DNA from: Dokdonella_A sp035263065
GTDB lineage: Bacteria; Pseudomonadota; Gammaproteobacteria; Xanthomonadales; Rhodanobacteraceae
Direction of reading: 5' to 3'
DNA length: 18,816 nt
NCBI GenBank assembly: GCA_035263065.1
Contig: DATFRS010000378.1
Coordinates: 1-18,816 of the forward strand
Position numbers and translations under genes: made by a program. Position 1 is the stretch's first letter, and each line of letters opens with the position of its first letter. Of the stretch, positions 1 through 7,615 are shown one piece after another. Under the pieces are notes generated by a model that saw only the letters and a list, made by a program, of their open reading frames with translations, was not told the DNA's origin and made no database searches.

Positions 1-1
1 C

Positions 2-1480
2 GAGGCGGAATACCAGGGGTGCCAGGAGAACGGCATCTGCTATCCGGTGATGACGAAGGCGGTCAGCGTCGAGATGCCGGCGGCGACGGCGCAGGAGCTC
101 GCGGCGGCGAAGCTTCCCTCGCCCGCGCCTGGCGGCGCGGCCTCTCCCGCGAGCGGGCGAGGCGAAAGCACGGGCGGGCAGTCGGAGGAGCAGGCGCTCG
201 CGGCGAACCTGTCGTCGGGCAACCGCTGGCTCGCGCTGCTGAGCTTCTTCGGCTTCGGCCTGCTGCTCGCGTTCACGCCGTGCGTGTTCCCGATGATCCC
301 GATCCTGTCGGGCATCATCGCGGGCTCGGGCGAGAACATCTCGACGCAGCGCGCGTTCGTGCTGTCGGTCGTCTACGTGCTCGCGACGTGCGTCATATTC
401 ACGCTCGCCGGTGTCATTGCGGGCGTCGCGGGCGCAAACCTGCAGGCCGCGTTCCAGAAACCGTGGATCCTCTGGAGCTTCGCGATCCTGTTCGTGCTGC
501 TGTCGCTCAGCATGTTCGGCTTCTACGAACTGCAGCTGCCGAGCGCGTGGCAGTCGAAGATCGCCGACATCAGCAACAAGCAGAAGGGCGGTTCGCTGAT
601 CGGCGTCGCGGTCATGGGACTTCTGTCCGCCCTGATCGTCGGCCCGTGCGTCGCGCCGCCGCTCGCCGCGGCCGTGCTCTACATCAGCCAGACGCACGAT
701 CCGGTGTTCGGCGGGCTCGCGCTGTTCGTGCTGAGCCTCGGCATGGGCGCGCCGCTAGTCGTGTTCGGCACCGCGGCCGGCAAGTTCCTGCCGCGCGCCG
801 GTGCGTGGATGGATGCGGTCAAGGGCGTGTTCGGCGTCCTGTTCCTCGGGCTCGCGATCTGGATGCTCGCGCGCATCCTCGATGCGTTCTGGATCATGCT
901 GATGAGCGGCGCGCTGCTGATCGCGTCGGCCGTCTATCTCGGCGCGCTCGAGCGGCTGCCCGACGGCGCGTCGGGCTGGCGCCGCCTGTGGAAGGCGCTC
1001 GGCATCGTGCTGCTCGTCGCCGGTGCGGCCGAGATCGTCGGCGCGGCCGCCGGCGGACGCGATGTCACGCAGCCGCTGGCGGGTGTCTTCGCACGCAACG
1101 GCGAGCCCGCGGAAAAGGTGCTCGCGTTCAAGACGATCAAGTCGAGCGAGGATCTCGATCGCGTGCTCGAAGGCGCGCTGAAGGCCGGCAAGCCCGTCAT
1201 CCTGGACTTCTATGCCGACTGGTGCGTCAGCTGCAAGGAAATGGAGAAGTTCACGTTCTCGCGCGCCGACGTGCAGCAGGCGCTGTCGGGCTTCATCCTG
1301 CTCAAGGCCGACGTCACCGCGAACGACGAAACCGACCAGGCGCTGCTGAAGCGCTTCGCGCTGTTCGGCCCGCCGGCCACGATCTTCTTCTCGCACGGCG
1401 ACGAGCAGAGGCCGCTTCGCCTCATCGGCTTCGAGAAAGCCGAAGACTTCATCGCACGCATCGGCAAGCTGCGCGGCTGA
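2..1480 (+). CDS. dsbD: Thiol:disulfide interchange protein DsbD, 5'-truncated by window start
   Basis: DsbD carries electrons from cytoplasmic thioredoxin across the inner membrane to periplasmic disulfide isomerases, TlpA-type thioredoxins and cytochrome c maturation. The frame is open from base 2 and encodes 492 residues to the TGA at 1478-1480. All three modules are visible. The end of the periplasmic N-terminal domain has the YQGC...CYP motif (Cys7 and Cys13 of the visible part). An eight-helix-type membrane core follows, with FTPCVFP (Cys94) and VGPCVAPP (Cys216). The C-terminal thioredoxin domain has DWCVSC (Cys408, Cys411). All six redox cysteines expected for the family are therefore present. 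The start codon and signal peptide lie upstream of the window; the family is usually about 560-600 residues long. The linker between the N-terminal domain and the first helix is rich in Pro, Ser and Gly and coincides with a REP-like palindrome (113-167). The next gene starts two bases after the stop. Confidence 0.96.
   Translation, partial: EAEYQGCQENGICYPVMTKAVSVEMPAATAQELAAAKLPSPAPGGAASPASGRGESTGGQSEEQALAANLSSGNRWLALLSFFGFGLLLAFTPCVFPMIPILSGIIAGSGENISTQRAFVLSVVYVLATCVIFTLAGVIAGVAGANLQAAFQKPWILWSFAILFVLLSLSMFGFYELQLPSAWQSKIADISNKQKGGSLIGVAVMGLLSALIVGPCVAPPLAAAVLYISQTHDPVFGGLALFVLSLGMGAPLVVFGTAAGKFLPRAGAWMDAVKGVFGVLFLGLAIWMLARILDAFWIMLMSGALLIASAVYLGALERLPDGASGWRRLWKALGIVLLVAGAAEIVGAAAGGRDVTQPLAGVFARNGEPAEKVLAFKTIKSSEDLDRVLEGALKAGKPVILDFYADWCVSCKEMEKFTFSRADVQQALSGFILLKADVTANDETDQALLKRFALFGPPATIFFSHGDEQRPLRLIGFEKAEDFIARIGKLRG
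113..167. repeat. REP-like double palindrome inside the dsbD linker coding sequence
   Basis: Two adjacent hairpins lie in the coding sequence. The first is a perfect 7-bp stem, 123-129 with 134-140 (CCGCGCC/GGCGCGG). The second pairs CCTC-t-CCCG (141-149) with CGGG-c-GAGG (154-162). The minus-strand translation reads PLAGEAAPPGAGEG, which from memory resembles the conceptual translation of common extragenic CCTCTCCCGC repeats in proteobacteria. It encodes the low-complexity interdomain linker of DsbD. That it arose from a repeat is inference. Confidence 0.45.
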
Positions 1481-1482
1481 CG

Positions 1483-2034
1483 ATGTTCAACCGCACGAAT
1501 GCGCTGATCCTCGTCGTCGCGCTCGCCGGTGCGGTGGGCGGATTCCTCGCGGGCGGCTGGCTGAAGCCGCTGCCGACGTCGCCGCACGCGAACGCGAATG
1601 CGCTGAAGATCGGCGACGCGGTGCCGGCACGCCAGCGCCCCGGTCTCGACGGCAAGCCGCGCGCGCTCGACGAATGGCGCGGCAAGCTCGTGCTCGTCAA
1701 TTTCTGGGCGAGCTGGTGCGGCCCGTGCCGCGAGGAGATGCCGCTGCTCGACAAGACGCAGCAGCGTCTCGGCGAAAAAGGCGTGCAGGTCGTCGGCGTC
1801 GCGTTCGACGACGCCGCGGCGACGCGCGAGTTCCTCGAGAAGACGCCGGTGCAGTACCCGATCCTCGTCGACGATCCCGCGAAGGAGAGCGAAGACCTCT
1901 CCGCGCTCTTCGGCAACGAGCGCAGCGTGCTGCCGTACACAGTGCTGATCGGCCGCGACGGCCGCATCCTCGCGCGGCGCGCCGGCAACTTCACCGCGGC
2001 GACGCTCGACGCCTGGCTTTCGCCGCATCTCTAG
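1483..2034 (+). CDS. TlpA-family membrane-anchored periplasmic thioredoxin
   Basis: This 183-residue protein is probably a thiol:disulfide reductase kept reduced by DsbD. It has an N-terminal signal anchor (about residues 6-25, hydrophobic Ala/Val/Leu/Gly), a short linker, and then a thioredoxin/AhpC-TSA fold. The active site is FWASWCGPC (Cys79, Cys82). The conserved cis-proline is at Leu150-Pro151 (VLPYTVLI), and the strand and turn before it (VQYPILVD) are typical of TlpA/ResA/CcmG proteins. The ATG lies two bases after the dsbD stop, so the two genes are almost certainly co-transcribed and translationally coupled; no strong Shine-Dalgarno site is visible. Its partner could be a cytochrome c maturation factor or a general periplasmic reductase, and the sequence does not decide between them. 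The same frame is open far upstream through dsbD, but only the part from 1483 looks like protein. Confidence 0.93.
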   Translation: MFNRTNALILVVALAGAVGGFLAGGWLKPLPTSPHANANALKIGDAVPARQRPGLDGKPRALDEWRGKLVLVNFWASWCGPCREEMPLLDKTQQRLGEKGVQVVGVAFDDAAATREFLEKTPVQYPILVDDPAKESEDLSALFGNERSVLPYTVLIGRDGRILARRAGNFTAATLDAWLSPHL

Positions 2035-2148
2035 CGACAGGCGCACGCCGCCCGAAGATCATTACGAACGACGGCGGCGAAACCGGACATGTGCGCCGGC
2101 GCGAGCAAAAAACCCGCTGAAATCCCGCGAAAAAAGCCTTTTCAGTGC

Positions 2149-2177
2149 TTGCCGGCGATAGCCGCCGCTCCTATATT
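2149..2177 (+). promoter_or_regulatory. Predicted sigma70-type promoter for the ECF sigma/kinase operon
   Basis: TTGCCG (2149-2154) and TATATT (2172-2177) are separated by exactly 17 bases. The start of transcription would be near 2184, about 29 bases before the ATG at 2213. A good ribosome-binding site, GAAGG, lies at 2201-2205. No TGTCCGA-type element in the plus orientation was found in this intergenic region, so there is no sign that the sigma factor drives its own gene from here. Confidence 0.55.
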
Positions 2178-2212
2178 TTCGAGCCGTTTCCGCTCGCCCC
2201 GAAGGTGCGCGC

Positions 2213-2776
2213 ATGGCTGTCGAATCCGCGCCCGAAGGCAACGGGCGCCATCCCGCCGACGACGTGCTGCCGCTCGTCTACGACGAGCTGCGGCGACTCG
2301 CGCACCGGCAGCGCCGCAGCCTTCGCGAACTGCCGACGCTCAACACGACGGCGCTCGTGCACGAGGCGTACCTGAAGCTCGGCAAGTCGCCGCAGGTCGC
2401 GGGGCTCGAGCGCAATCACTTCTTCGCCGTCGCCGCGCGCGCGATGCGGCAGATCCTCGTCGACCAGTCGCGCCGGCATCGCTCGCGGCGCCAGAGCGGG
2501 CAGATCACCGCGACCACCGGCTGGCGCGCGCTCTCGCCGTCGCCGCACGCGCCGGCGTTCGACATGGTCGCGCTCGATCGCGCGCTCGCCGAGCTGTCCG
2601 CGCGCGATCCGCGCGCGGGCGACACGGTGGAGCTGCGCGTCTTCGCCGGCCTCGAGGTCGCCGAGATCGCCGAGCTGCAGGGCGTGACGCCGCGCACCGT
2701 CGCACGCGACTGGCGCCGTGCGTGCGCGTTCCTGATCGGCGAGCTCGAGCTCGAGGCATCGGCGGAGGCGGTGTAG
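2213..2776 (+). CDS. ECF-type RNA polymerase sigma factor, ECF43/TIGR02999-like
   Basis: This 187-residue sigma factor has sigma region 2 at about residues 17-90 and region 4 at about 118-178. Diagnostic strings of the TIGR02999 (Sigma70_ECF) type are PLVYDELRRLAHRQ, TTALVHEAYLKL and HFFAVAARAMRQILVDQ. The region-4 helix-turn-helix is GLEVAEIAELQGVTPRTVARDW. A Ser/Thr kinase gene follows two bases after the stop and there is no anti-sigma gene, which is the arrangement of ECF43-type systems. In Vibrio parahaemolyticus (EcfP/PknT) and Xanthomonas citri (EcfK/PknS) the kinase activates the sigma factor by threonine phosphorylation. Thr45/Thr46 of TTALVHE are candidate sites here, from memory of the general region and not from an alignment. 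The ATG has GAAGG seven bases upstream. Likely targets are the two minus-strand operons carrying the shared promoter element (inference). Confidence 0.92.
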   Translation: MAVESAPEGNGRHPADDVLPLVYDELRRLAHRQRRSLRELPTLNTTALVHEAYLKLGKSPQVAGLERNHFFAVAARAMRQILVDQSRRHRSRRQSGQITATTGWRALSPSPHAPAFDMVALDRALAELSARDPRAGDTVELRVFAGLEVAEIAELQGVTPRTVARDWRRACAFLIGELELEASAEAV

Positions 2777-2778
2777 CG

Positions 2779-5685
2779 ATGGACGTCGCGCGCTGGCGCC
2801 GCGTCGGCGAGATCTTCGATCGCGTGATCGAGCTCGCACCGGACCGCCGCGAGGCCGCTCTCGCCGAGCTGTGCACGGAGGACGACGCGCTGCGCGGCGA
2901 AGTCGAGCGTCTCGTCGCCTCTGCGCGCGACGAGACGCAGTTCGAAGCTGACATCGACACGCTGCGCGCCGAGCTCGCCGACGCCTGGGTGCGCGAGCAG
3001 GACGACGTCGCGCGCGCCGGCGATCGCGTCGGGCCGTGGCGCGTCGTGCGCGAGCTCGGCCGCGGCGGCATGGGCATCGTCCTGCTCGTCGAGCGCGCCG
3101 ACGGCCAGTTCGAGCAGCGCGCAGCGCTCAAGCTCGTCAAGCGCGGCATGGATTCGGACGCCGTGCTCGCACGCTTCCTGCGCGAGCGCCAGATCGTCGC
3201 GCACCTCGATCATCCGAACATCGCGCGCCTGCTCGACGGCGGCATCGGCGGCGACGGCCGGCCGTACTTCGCGATGGAATACGTCGAAGGCGAGCCGCTG
3301 CTCGCCTACTGCCACGCGCGCTGCGCCGATCTCGCGACGCGCATCGCGCTCTTCCTCGACATCTGCGCCGCCGTGCAGTTCGCGCACCAGCAGCTCATCG
3401 TGCATCGCGACCTCAAGCCCTCGAACGTGCTCGTCGCGCCGGGCGGGCAGGTGAAGCTGCTCGACTTCGGCATCGCGACGCTGCTCGCGCCGGACGCCGG
3501 CACCGCCGAGCCGACGATCGATCTGCGCGACCGGCCGCTGACGCCGTCGTACGCGGCGCCGGAGCAGCTCGGCGGCGACGCGATCAGCACGGCGACGGAC
3601 GTCTACGCGCTCGGCTGCATCCTCTACGAGCTCGTCGCGGGCCGCAGGCCGCGCGAGTTCGACGCGTCGGCGTCGCTCGCCGAGATGCTGCGCCAGATCG
3701 AAGCGGGCCGGCCGCCGTTGCCGAGCGAAGCCGCTTCGCCTTCGGCACCGGTGCCGGCGCGACGACTGCGCGGCGATCTCGACACGATCGTGATGACTGC
3801 GCTGCGCCGTGCGCCCGAACGCCGCTACGCGACGGTCGCGGCGCTCGCCGCGGATCTGTGCAATTTCCGCGACGGCCTGCCGATCGCCGCGCGCCGCGAC
3901 AGCCCGACCTATCGCCTGCGCAAGTTCGTCGGCCGCCATCGCGCCGCGGTCGGCCTCGCGGCGACGGCGGCGCTCGCGCTCGCCGGCGTGTCGGTGTTCG
4001 CGATGCTGCAGGCCGAGCGCGCGGCGACCGAGGCGCGCACGGCGACGCAGGTCAGGGACTTCATGGTCGACATCTTCGCGACCGCCGATCCGGACCTCCA
4101 TCCCGGTCGCGACATCAGCGCGAAGGAGCTGCTCGACGACGGCACGGCGAAGCTTCGCGCAGGGCTTCCCGCGCAGCCGGCGATCCGTGACGCGCTGCTG
4201 CGCGCGCTGCGCGACAGCTACGGCGCGCTCGGCCTCGACGACAAGGCCGAGGCGCTGGCGCGCGAGTCGATTGCGTCGGCGACGGCGGAGTTCGGGCGCG
4301 ATGCCGTCGAGGCGGCGCGCGCGCATGTCGAGCTTGCCGTGCTGCTCGAGAACCAGCGCGATTTCCCGCAGGCCGCCGACGAGGCGCGTCGCGCGCTGCC
4401 GGGACTCGGCGCGCGACCGTCGATCGAGGCCGTGCAGGCGCACCTGCTCCTCGCGCGCGACTTCCGCTACCGCAACGACGTCGACCATGAGCGCGAGGAA
4501 GCGCAGCGCGCGCTTGCGCTGCTGCATCACCTCGACGCGGCGCCGCCGTTCGCGCGCGCTCGCGCGAGCTACATCGCGGCGCTGTCGGCGCTCGATTCGT
4601 CCGACTTCGCGATTGCCGAGACCGCGATGCGCGACGCGCTCGCCGACCTCGACGTCGCCTCGCCGGCATCGGCCGCGGAAACGCGCCGCGTCGTGACGAT
4701 GCGCGCCATCCTGCTCTGCTATCTCGGTCGTAACGACGACGCGCTGGCGACGTTCGACGCGCTGCTCGACGACGAGCGCACGACGCTCGGCGCCGATCAT
4801 CCGCTGGTCGCCGAGGCGCTGCGCACGTATTCGGCGGTACTGCAGCGCATGAGCCGGCTCGCCGATGCGCAGCATGTCGCGGAAGATGCAGTCGCGACGA
4901 TCCGCCGCGGCGGCGGCACGCGCACCGAGATCGCCGCGCAGCTCGAGAACCTGGCCGAGATCGCCGCGGAGCGCGGCGATCTCGCCGAAGCGCGCTCGCG
5001 CATCGAGGAGGAGCGCGCGCTGTTCGCGGGCGACGACGGCAACGCGATCGAGCCGCCGTTCCTCTTGCCGATCGCATGGGCGCGCGTGCGCGCGATGCGC
5101 GGCGAAGCGGGCGGGACGGATGCGTATCGTGCGCTGCTGGATGCGTCGGATCTCCGCAGCGAGTCGATGTGGGAGGAGCGCATCCTGCTCGGCTGGGCGT
5201 ATCTCTACGACGGGCGCGCCGCCGATGCGCTCGCCTGGGTGCAGACGCTGAAGAAGGACACGCCGCGCTACGACAGTCCGCGCGCGCGGGCCGGCAGGAC
5301 CGATCTCGCGCTGGTCGAAGCGGCCGCGCTCGTCGAGCTCGGCCGCGATGCGGATGCCATGCGCGCCTTGCAGACGGCGTCCGCACTGCTGGCGAAGGCG
5401 CCGTCCGACGTGCAGCGCGCGACGCTGCTGCTCTGGCGCGGACGCGCAGAGATGCGCACGGGCAGCACGAGCGAGGCCCTTGCGGATCTCGCGTCGGCGC
5501 GCGCATTGCGCGAAGCCGCGTTCGGCGAGGACAGCGCATGGACCGCCGAGGCCGAGCTCGCGCACGCCGACGCGCTCGCGTTTTCCAAGCTCGGCGCCGA
5601 GGCGGACGAGGAGCGCGCGCAGGCGTCGCTGATGCTGGCGCAGATGCGCGCGCCCGATGCGTCGCCGCCGGGCGCGCGGCCTTAG
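2779..5685 (+). CDS. Membrane-anchored Hanks-type Ser/Thr kinase with TPR-like sensor region
   Basis: This 968-residue kinase probably phosphorylates and activates the sigma factor encoded just upstream. Residues 1-50 match the short helical leader usual in ECF-linked kinases. The kinase domain spans about 86-365: glycine loop GRGGMG (94-99), catalytic Lys118 in ALKLV, HRD 209-211 with Lys213 and Asn216, DFG 229-231, and APE 260-262. All key residues are intact. A single transmembrane helix lies at about 388-410. The remaining 560 residues are Ala/Leu/Glu-rich helical repeats of TPR type and would be extracytoplasmic, a plausible ligand-sensing region. ATG 2779 was chosen over upstream in-frame starts because GGAGG (2764-2768) precedes it, it follows the sigma stop by two bases, and the leader begins there. 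The gene converges with the propeller-repeat gene. The stimulus cannot be read from sequence. Confidence 0.93.
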   Translation: MDVARWRRVGEIFDRVIELAPDRREAALAELCTEDDALRGEVERLVASARDETQFEADIDTLRAELADAWVREQDDVARAGDRVGPWRVVRELGRGGMGIVLLVERADGQFEQRAALKLVKRGMDSDAVLARFLRERQIVAHLDHPNIARLLDGGIGGDGRPYFAMEYVEGEPLLAYCHARCADLATRIALFLDICAAVQFAHQQLIVHRDLKPSNVLVAPGGQVKLLDFGIATLLAPDAGTAEPTIDLRDRPLTPSYAAPEQLGGDAISTATDVYALGCILYELVAGRRPREFDASASLAEMLRQIEAGRPPLPSEAASPSAPVPARRLRGDLDTIVMTALRRAPERRYATVAALAADLCNFRDGLPIAARRDSPTYRLRKFVGRHRAAVGLAATAALALAGVSVFAMLQAERAATEARTATQVRDFMVDIFATADPDLHPGRDISAKELLDDGTAKLRAGLPAQPAIRDALLRALRDSYGALGLDDKAEALARESIASATAEFGRDAVEAARAHVELAVLLENQRDFPQAADEARRALPGLGARPSIEAVQAHLLLARDFRYRNDVDHEREEAQRALALLHHLDAAPPFARARASYIAALSALDSSDFAIAETAMRDALADLDVASPASAAETRRVVTMRAILLCYLGRNDDALATFDALLDDERTTLGADHPLVAEALRTYSAVLQRMSRLADAQHVAEDAVATIRRGGGTRTEIAAQLENLAEIAAERGDLAEARSRIEEERALFAGDDGNAIEPPFLLPIAWARVRAMRGEAGGTDAYRALLDASDLRSESMWEERILLGWAYLYDGRAADALAWVQTLKKDTPRYDSPRARAGRTDLALVEAAALVELGRDADAMRALQTASALLAKAPSDVQRATLLLWRGRAEMRTGSTSEALADLASARALREAAFGEDSAWTAEAELAHADALAFSKLGAEADEERAQASLMLAQMRAPDASPPGARP

Positions 5686-5786
5686 GCGAGCGGCGCGACG
5701 ACGACAAGCAGCGTGCCGGCCGCGACGCAGGTTCCGTGCGCGAGTCGCGGCGGCGCGAACAGCAGATCGATCACGAAGGCCAACAC
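5682..5786 (-). CDS. Possible small hydrophobic ORF downstream of the propeller-repeat gene
   Basis: A GTG-initiated frame of 34 residues begins six bases after the stop of the repeat gene. It reads roughly LAFVIDLLFAPPRLAHGTC, then AAGTLLVVVAPLA, and could form one or two membrane segments. Codon choice looks like that of neighbouring genes. There is no clear ribosome-binding site and no recognisable family. It overlaps the kinase stop codon on the other strand by four bases. It may be a chance frame or the remnant of a longer membrane protein. Confidence 0.15.
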   Translation of the reverse strand: MLAFVIDLLFAPPRLAHGTCVAAGTLLVVVAPLA

Positions 5787-5791
5787 GGCGC

Positions 5792-7615
5792 TCAGCGCGG
5801 TTCGAAGCCGTCGCCGAAGATCGCGTCGTTGCACGCCGTGTCGAGCATGATCACGCCGCCGAGCCCGACCGCGACGCAGCGATCGCGCGAGGCGGCGACG
5901 GCGAGGAAGTAGTCGTGCGTGCCGGCGACTTCGGCATTCCAGGCGAGCCCGTCGCGCGACGTCAGCACGTTGCCGACGCTGCCCGCCGCAATGAACTCGT
6001 CGCCGTTCCACACGACACCGGCGAGTCCGCCCGGCGCGTCGAACGGCGGCGGAGAGACGAACGACCAGGCGATGCCGTCGTCCGACGTCGCGATCACGCG
6101 CGGCTCGACCGCGCCGACGGAGCCGACGGCGACGAAGCGCCCGCTGCCCCACGCGATGCCGCCGAGGATCGGGCCCGGCAGGTTGCCGATCGTGTGCCGC
6201 GTCCAGACGACGCCGTCGGGCGAGGTGAAGACGGGCGTCGGGCCGCGATCGCCCAGCGAGCCGATCGAGGCGCCCGTGGCGACGAACGTGCCGCCGCCCC
6301 AGGCGACGGCGTCGAGGCCATCGCCGGGCTGACCGCCGATCGCTTGTGCGGTCCACGTGATGCCGTCCGGCGACGTCAGGATCGCGGGAACGCCGCCGCC
6401 GCCGACGGCGACGAACTCGCCGTTGCCGAACGTCACGGCGTCGAGTTGGGTTGCCGTCGTCGACTGACGCCACGCGAGGCCGTCCGGCGAAGAGAAGATC
6501 GAGCCGTCCCAGCAGACGACGACGAAGACGCCGTTGCCCCAGGTGATGCCGGCCGCGTAACCGGGAAAGAGGCCCGGCTGCGCGCTCCAGACCAGGCCGT
6601 CGCGCGAGATGAGCGCCGACCCGTTGTCGCCGATCGCGACGAACAGGTTGCCGTTCCATGCGACGCCCGTGAGTGCCTCGAGCGTGACGATCGATGAGCG
6701 CGTCGTCCACGCGACGCCGTCGGGCGAAGTCAGGAACGTGCCGCTCTCGCCGATCGCAACGACTTCGTTGGCGCCGGTCGTGATCGCGTAGAAATTGTCG
6801 GTGCTGCCGAGATCCTCCGGCGTCCACGTGCGACCGTCGGCTGACGTCAATGCGGCGCCGCCGTCGCCGACCGCGACGAAGCGCGCGCCGGTCCAGGTGA
6901 TGGCGCCGAGATAGCCGCCGTCCGGTGCGTGCGCGACGCTCCACGAAACGCCGTCCGGCGAAACGAGGATCAGCCCGCCCTCGCCCGCCGCGGCGAACGC
7001 GCTGCCGTTCCATGCAATCGAATCGAGGCGGTTCTGCGTGCCCGACGTGCGCGACGTCCATGCGACGCCATCGGGCGACGTGACCACGGCGCCTTCGCTG
7101 CCGACGGCGACGTAGACGGACCCGTTCCACGCGATCCCGGCGAGAATGCTCGGCGTATTCGCGGTGCGCTCTGTCCACGCGATGCCGTCGGGCGACGTCA
7201 GGATGGTGCCGCCCGCCGAGCCGCCGACCGCGACGAACCGGCCGTTCGCCCAGACGACCGCCCAGAGGTTGGCATCGGTGCCCGCATCGCGCGTCGTCCA
7301 CGCGACGCCGTCCGGCGACGTCATGATCTCGCCGTCCCATCCGACGAGCACGTAGGTGCCGGCGCCCCACGCGATGTCTTCGGGTGTCGTCGTCGCACCC
7401 GACGCGTGCGCGGTCCACGCGATGCCGTCGGGCGAGGACTCGACCATGCCGGCATCGTCGACCGCGACGAACCTGCCGTCGCCGAAAGTCACGCCGAGCA
7501 CGAAGTTGCCGGTCGGCTGCGGATTGCTCCATTGCCACGCCGCGCTGCACGCCGGCGCGATGCCCAGCGAGAGCAGCACGGACGCGAAGGCGCGCAACGG
7601 TTTCGCGGATGTCAT
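5792..7615 (-). CDS. Exported protein of 13 beta-propeller-like (YCF48/BNR-type) repeats
   Basis: This 607-residue protein has a signal peptide (positive start, hydrophobic stretch, cleavage likely after ACSA near residue 25). About thirteen repeats of 39-47 residues follow, each of the form IAWNG..FVAVG..G.ilTSPDGvaWT. The S-[PRDA]-DG-x-x-W core recurs at every turn, as in YCF48-like and sialidase/BNR-type propellers, so one or two stacked propellers are likely. No catalytic residues are evident, which suggests binding or surface display. The protein ends CNDAIFGDGFEPR, a tail shared with the upstream LRR protein. ATG 7615 was chosen because GGAGGAA sits five bases upstream and the ATG overlaps the stop of the LRR gene (ATGA); the longer in-frame extension is Arg-rich shadow sequence. 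Function unknown. The DNA repeats are degenerate, so the array is old rather than freshly expanded. Confidence 0.88.
   Translation of the reverse strand: MTSAKPLRAFASVLLSLGIAPACSAAWQWSNPQPTGNFVLGVTFGDGRFVAVDDAGMVESSPDGIAWTAHASGATTTPEDIAWGAGTYVLVGWDGEIMTSPDGVAWTTRDAGTDANLWAVVWANGRFVAVGGSAGGTILTSPDGIAWTERTANTPSILAGIAWNGSVYVAVGSEGAVVTSPDGVAWTSRTSGTQNRLDSIAWNGSAFAAAGEGGLILVSPDGVSWSVAHAPDGGYLGAITWTGARFVAVGDGGAALTSADGRTWTPEDLGSTDNFYAITTGANEVVAIGESGTFLTSPDGVAWTTRSSIVTLEALTGVAWNGNLFVAIGDNGSALISRDGLVWSAQPGLFPGYAAGITWGNGVFVVVCWDGSIFSSPDGLAWRQSTTATQLDAVTFGNGEFVAVGGGGVPAILTSPDGITWTAQAIGGQPGDGLDAVAWGGGTFVATGASIGSLGDRGPTPVFTSPDGVVWTRHTIGNLPGPILGGIAWGSGRFVAVGSVGAVEPRVIATSDDGIAWSFVSPPPFDAPGGLAGVVWNGDEFIAAGSVGNVLTSRDGLAWNAEVAGTHDYFLAVAASRDRCVAVGLGGVIMLDTACNDAIFGDGFEPR

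Noticed and set aside
2035..2212. Autoregulatory ECF-type element before the sigma-factor gene
   Set aside because: The only related string (CGGACA at 2084-2089) is in the wrong orientation and lacks both the GA of the -35 and a -10 partner.
2416..5565. Minus-strand open frame of 1049 codons opposite the sigma factor and kinase genes
   Set aside because: Arg/Ala/Val-rich shadow of the GC-rich kinase gene, with no motif or signal. The plus-strand kinase has all catalytic motifs.
5686..5791. Bidirectional terminator between the converging kinase and propeller genes
   Set aside because: No stable hairpin followed by a T-run was seen on either strand.
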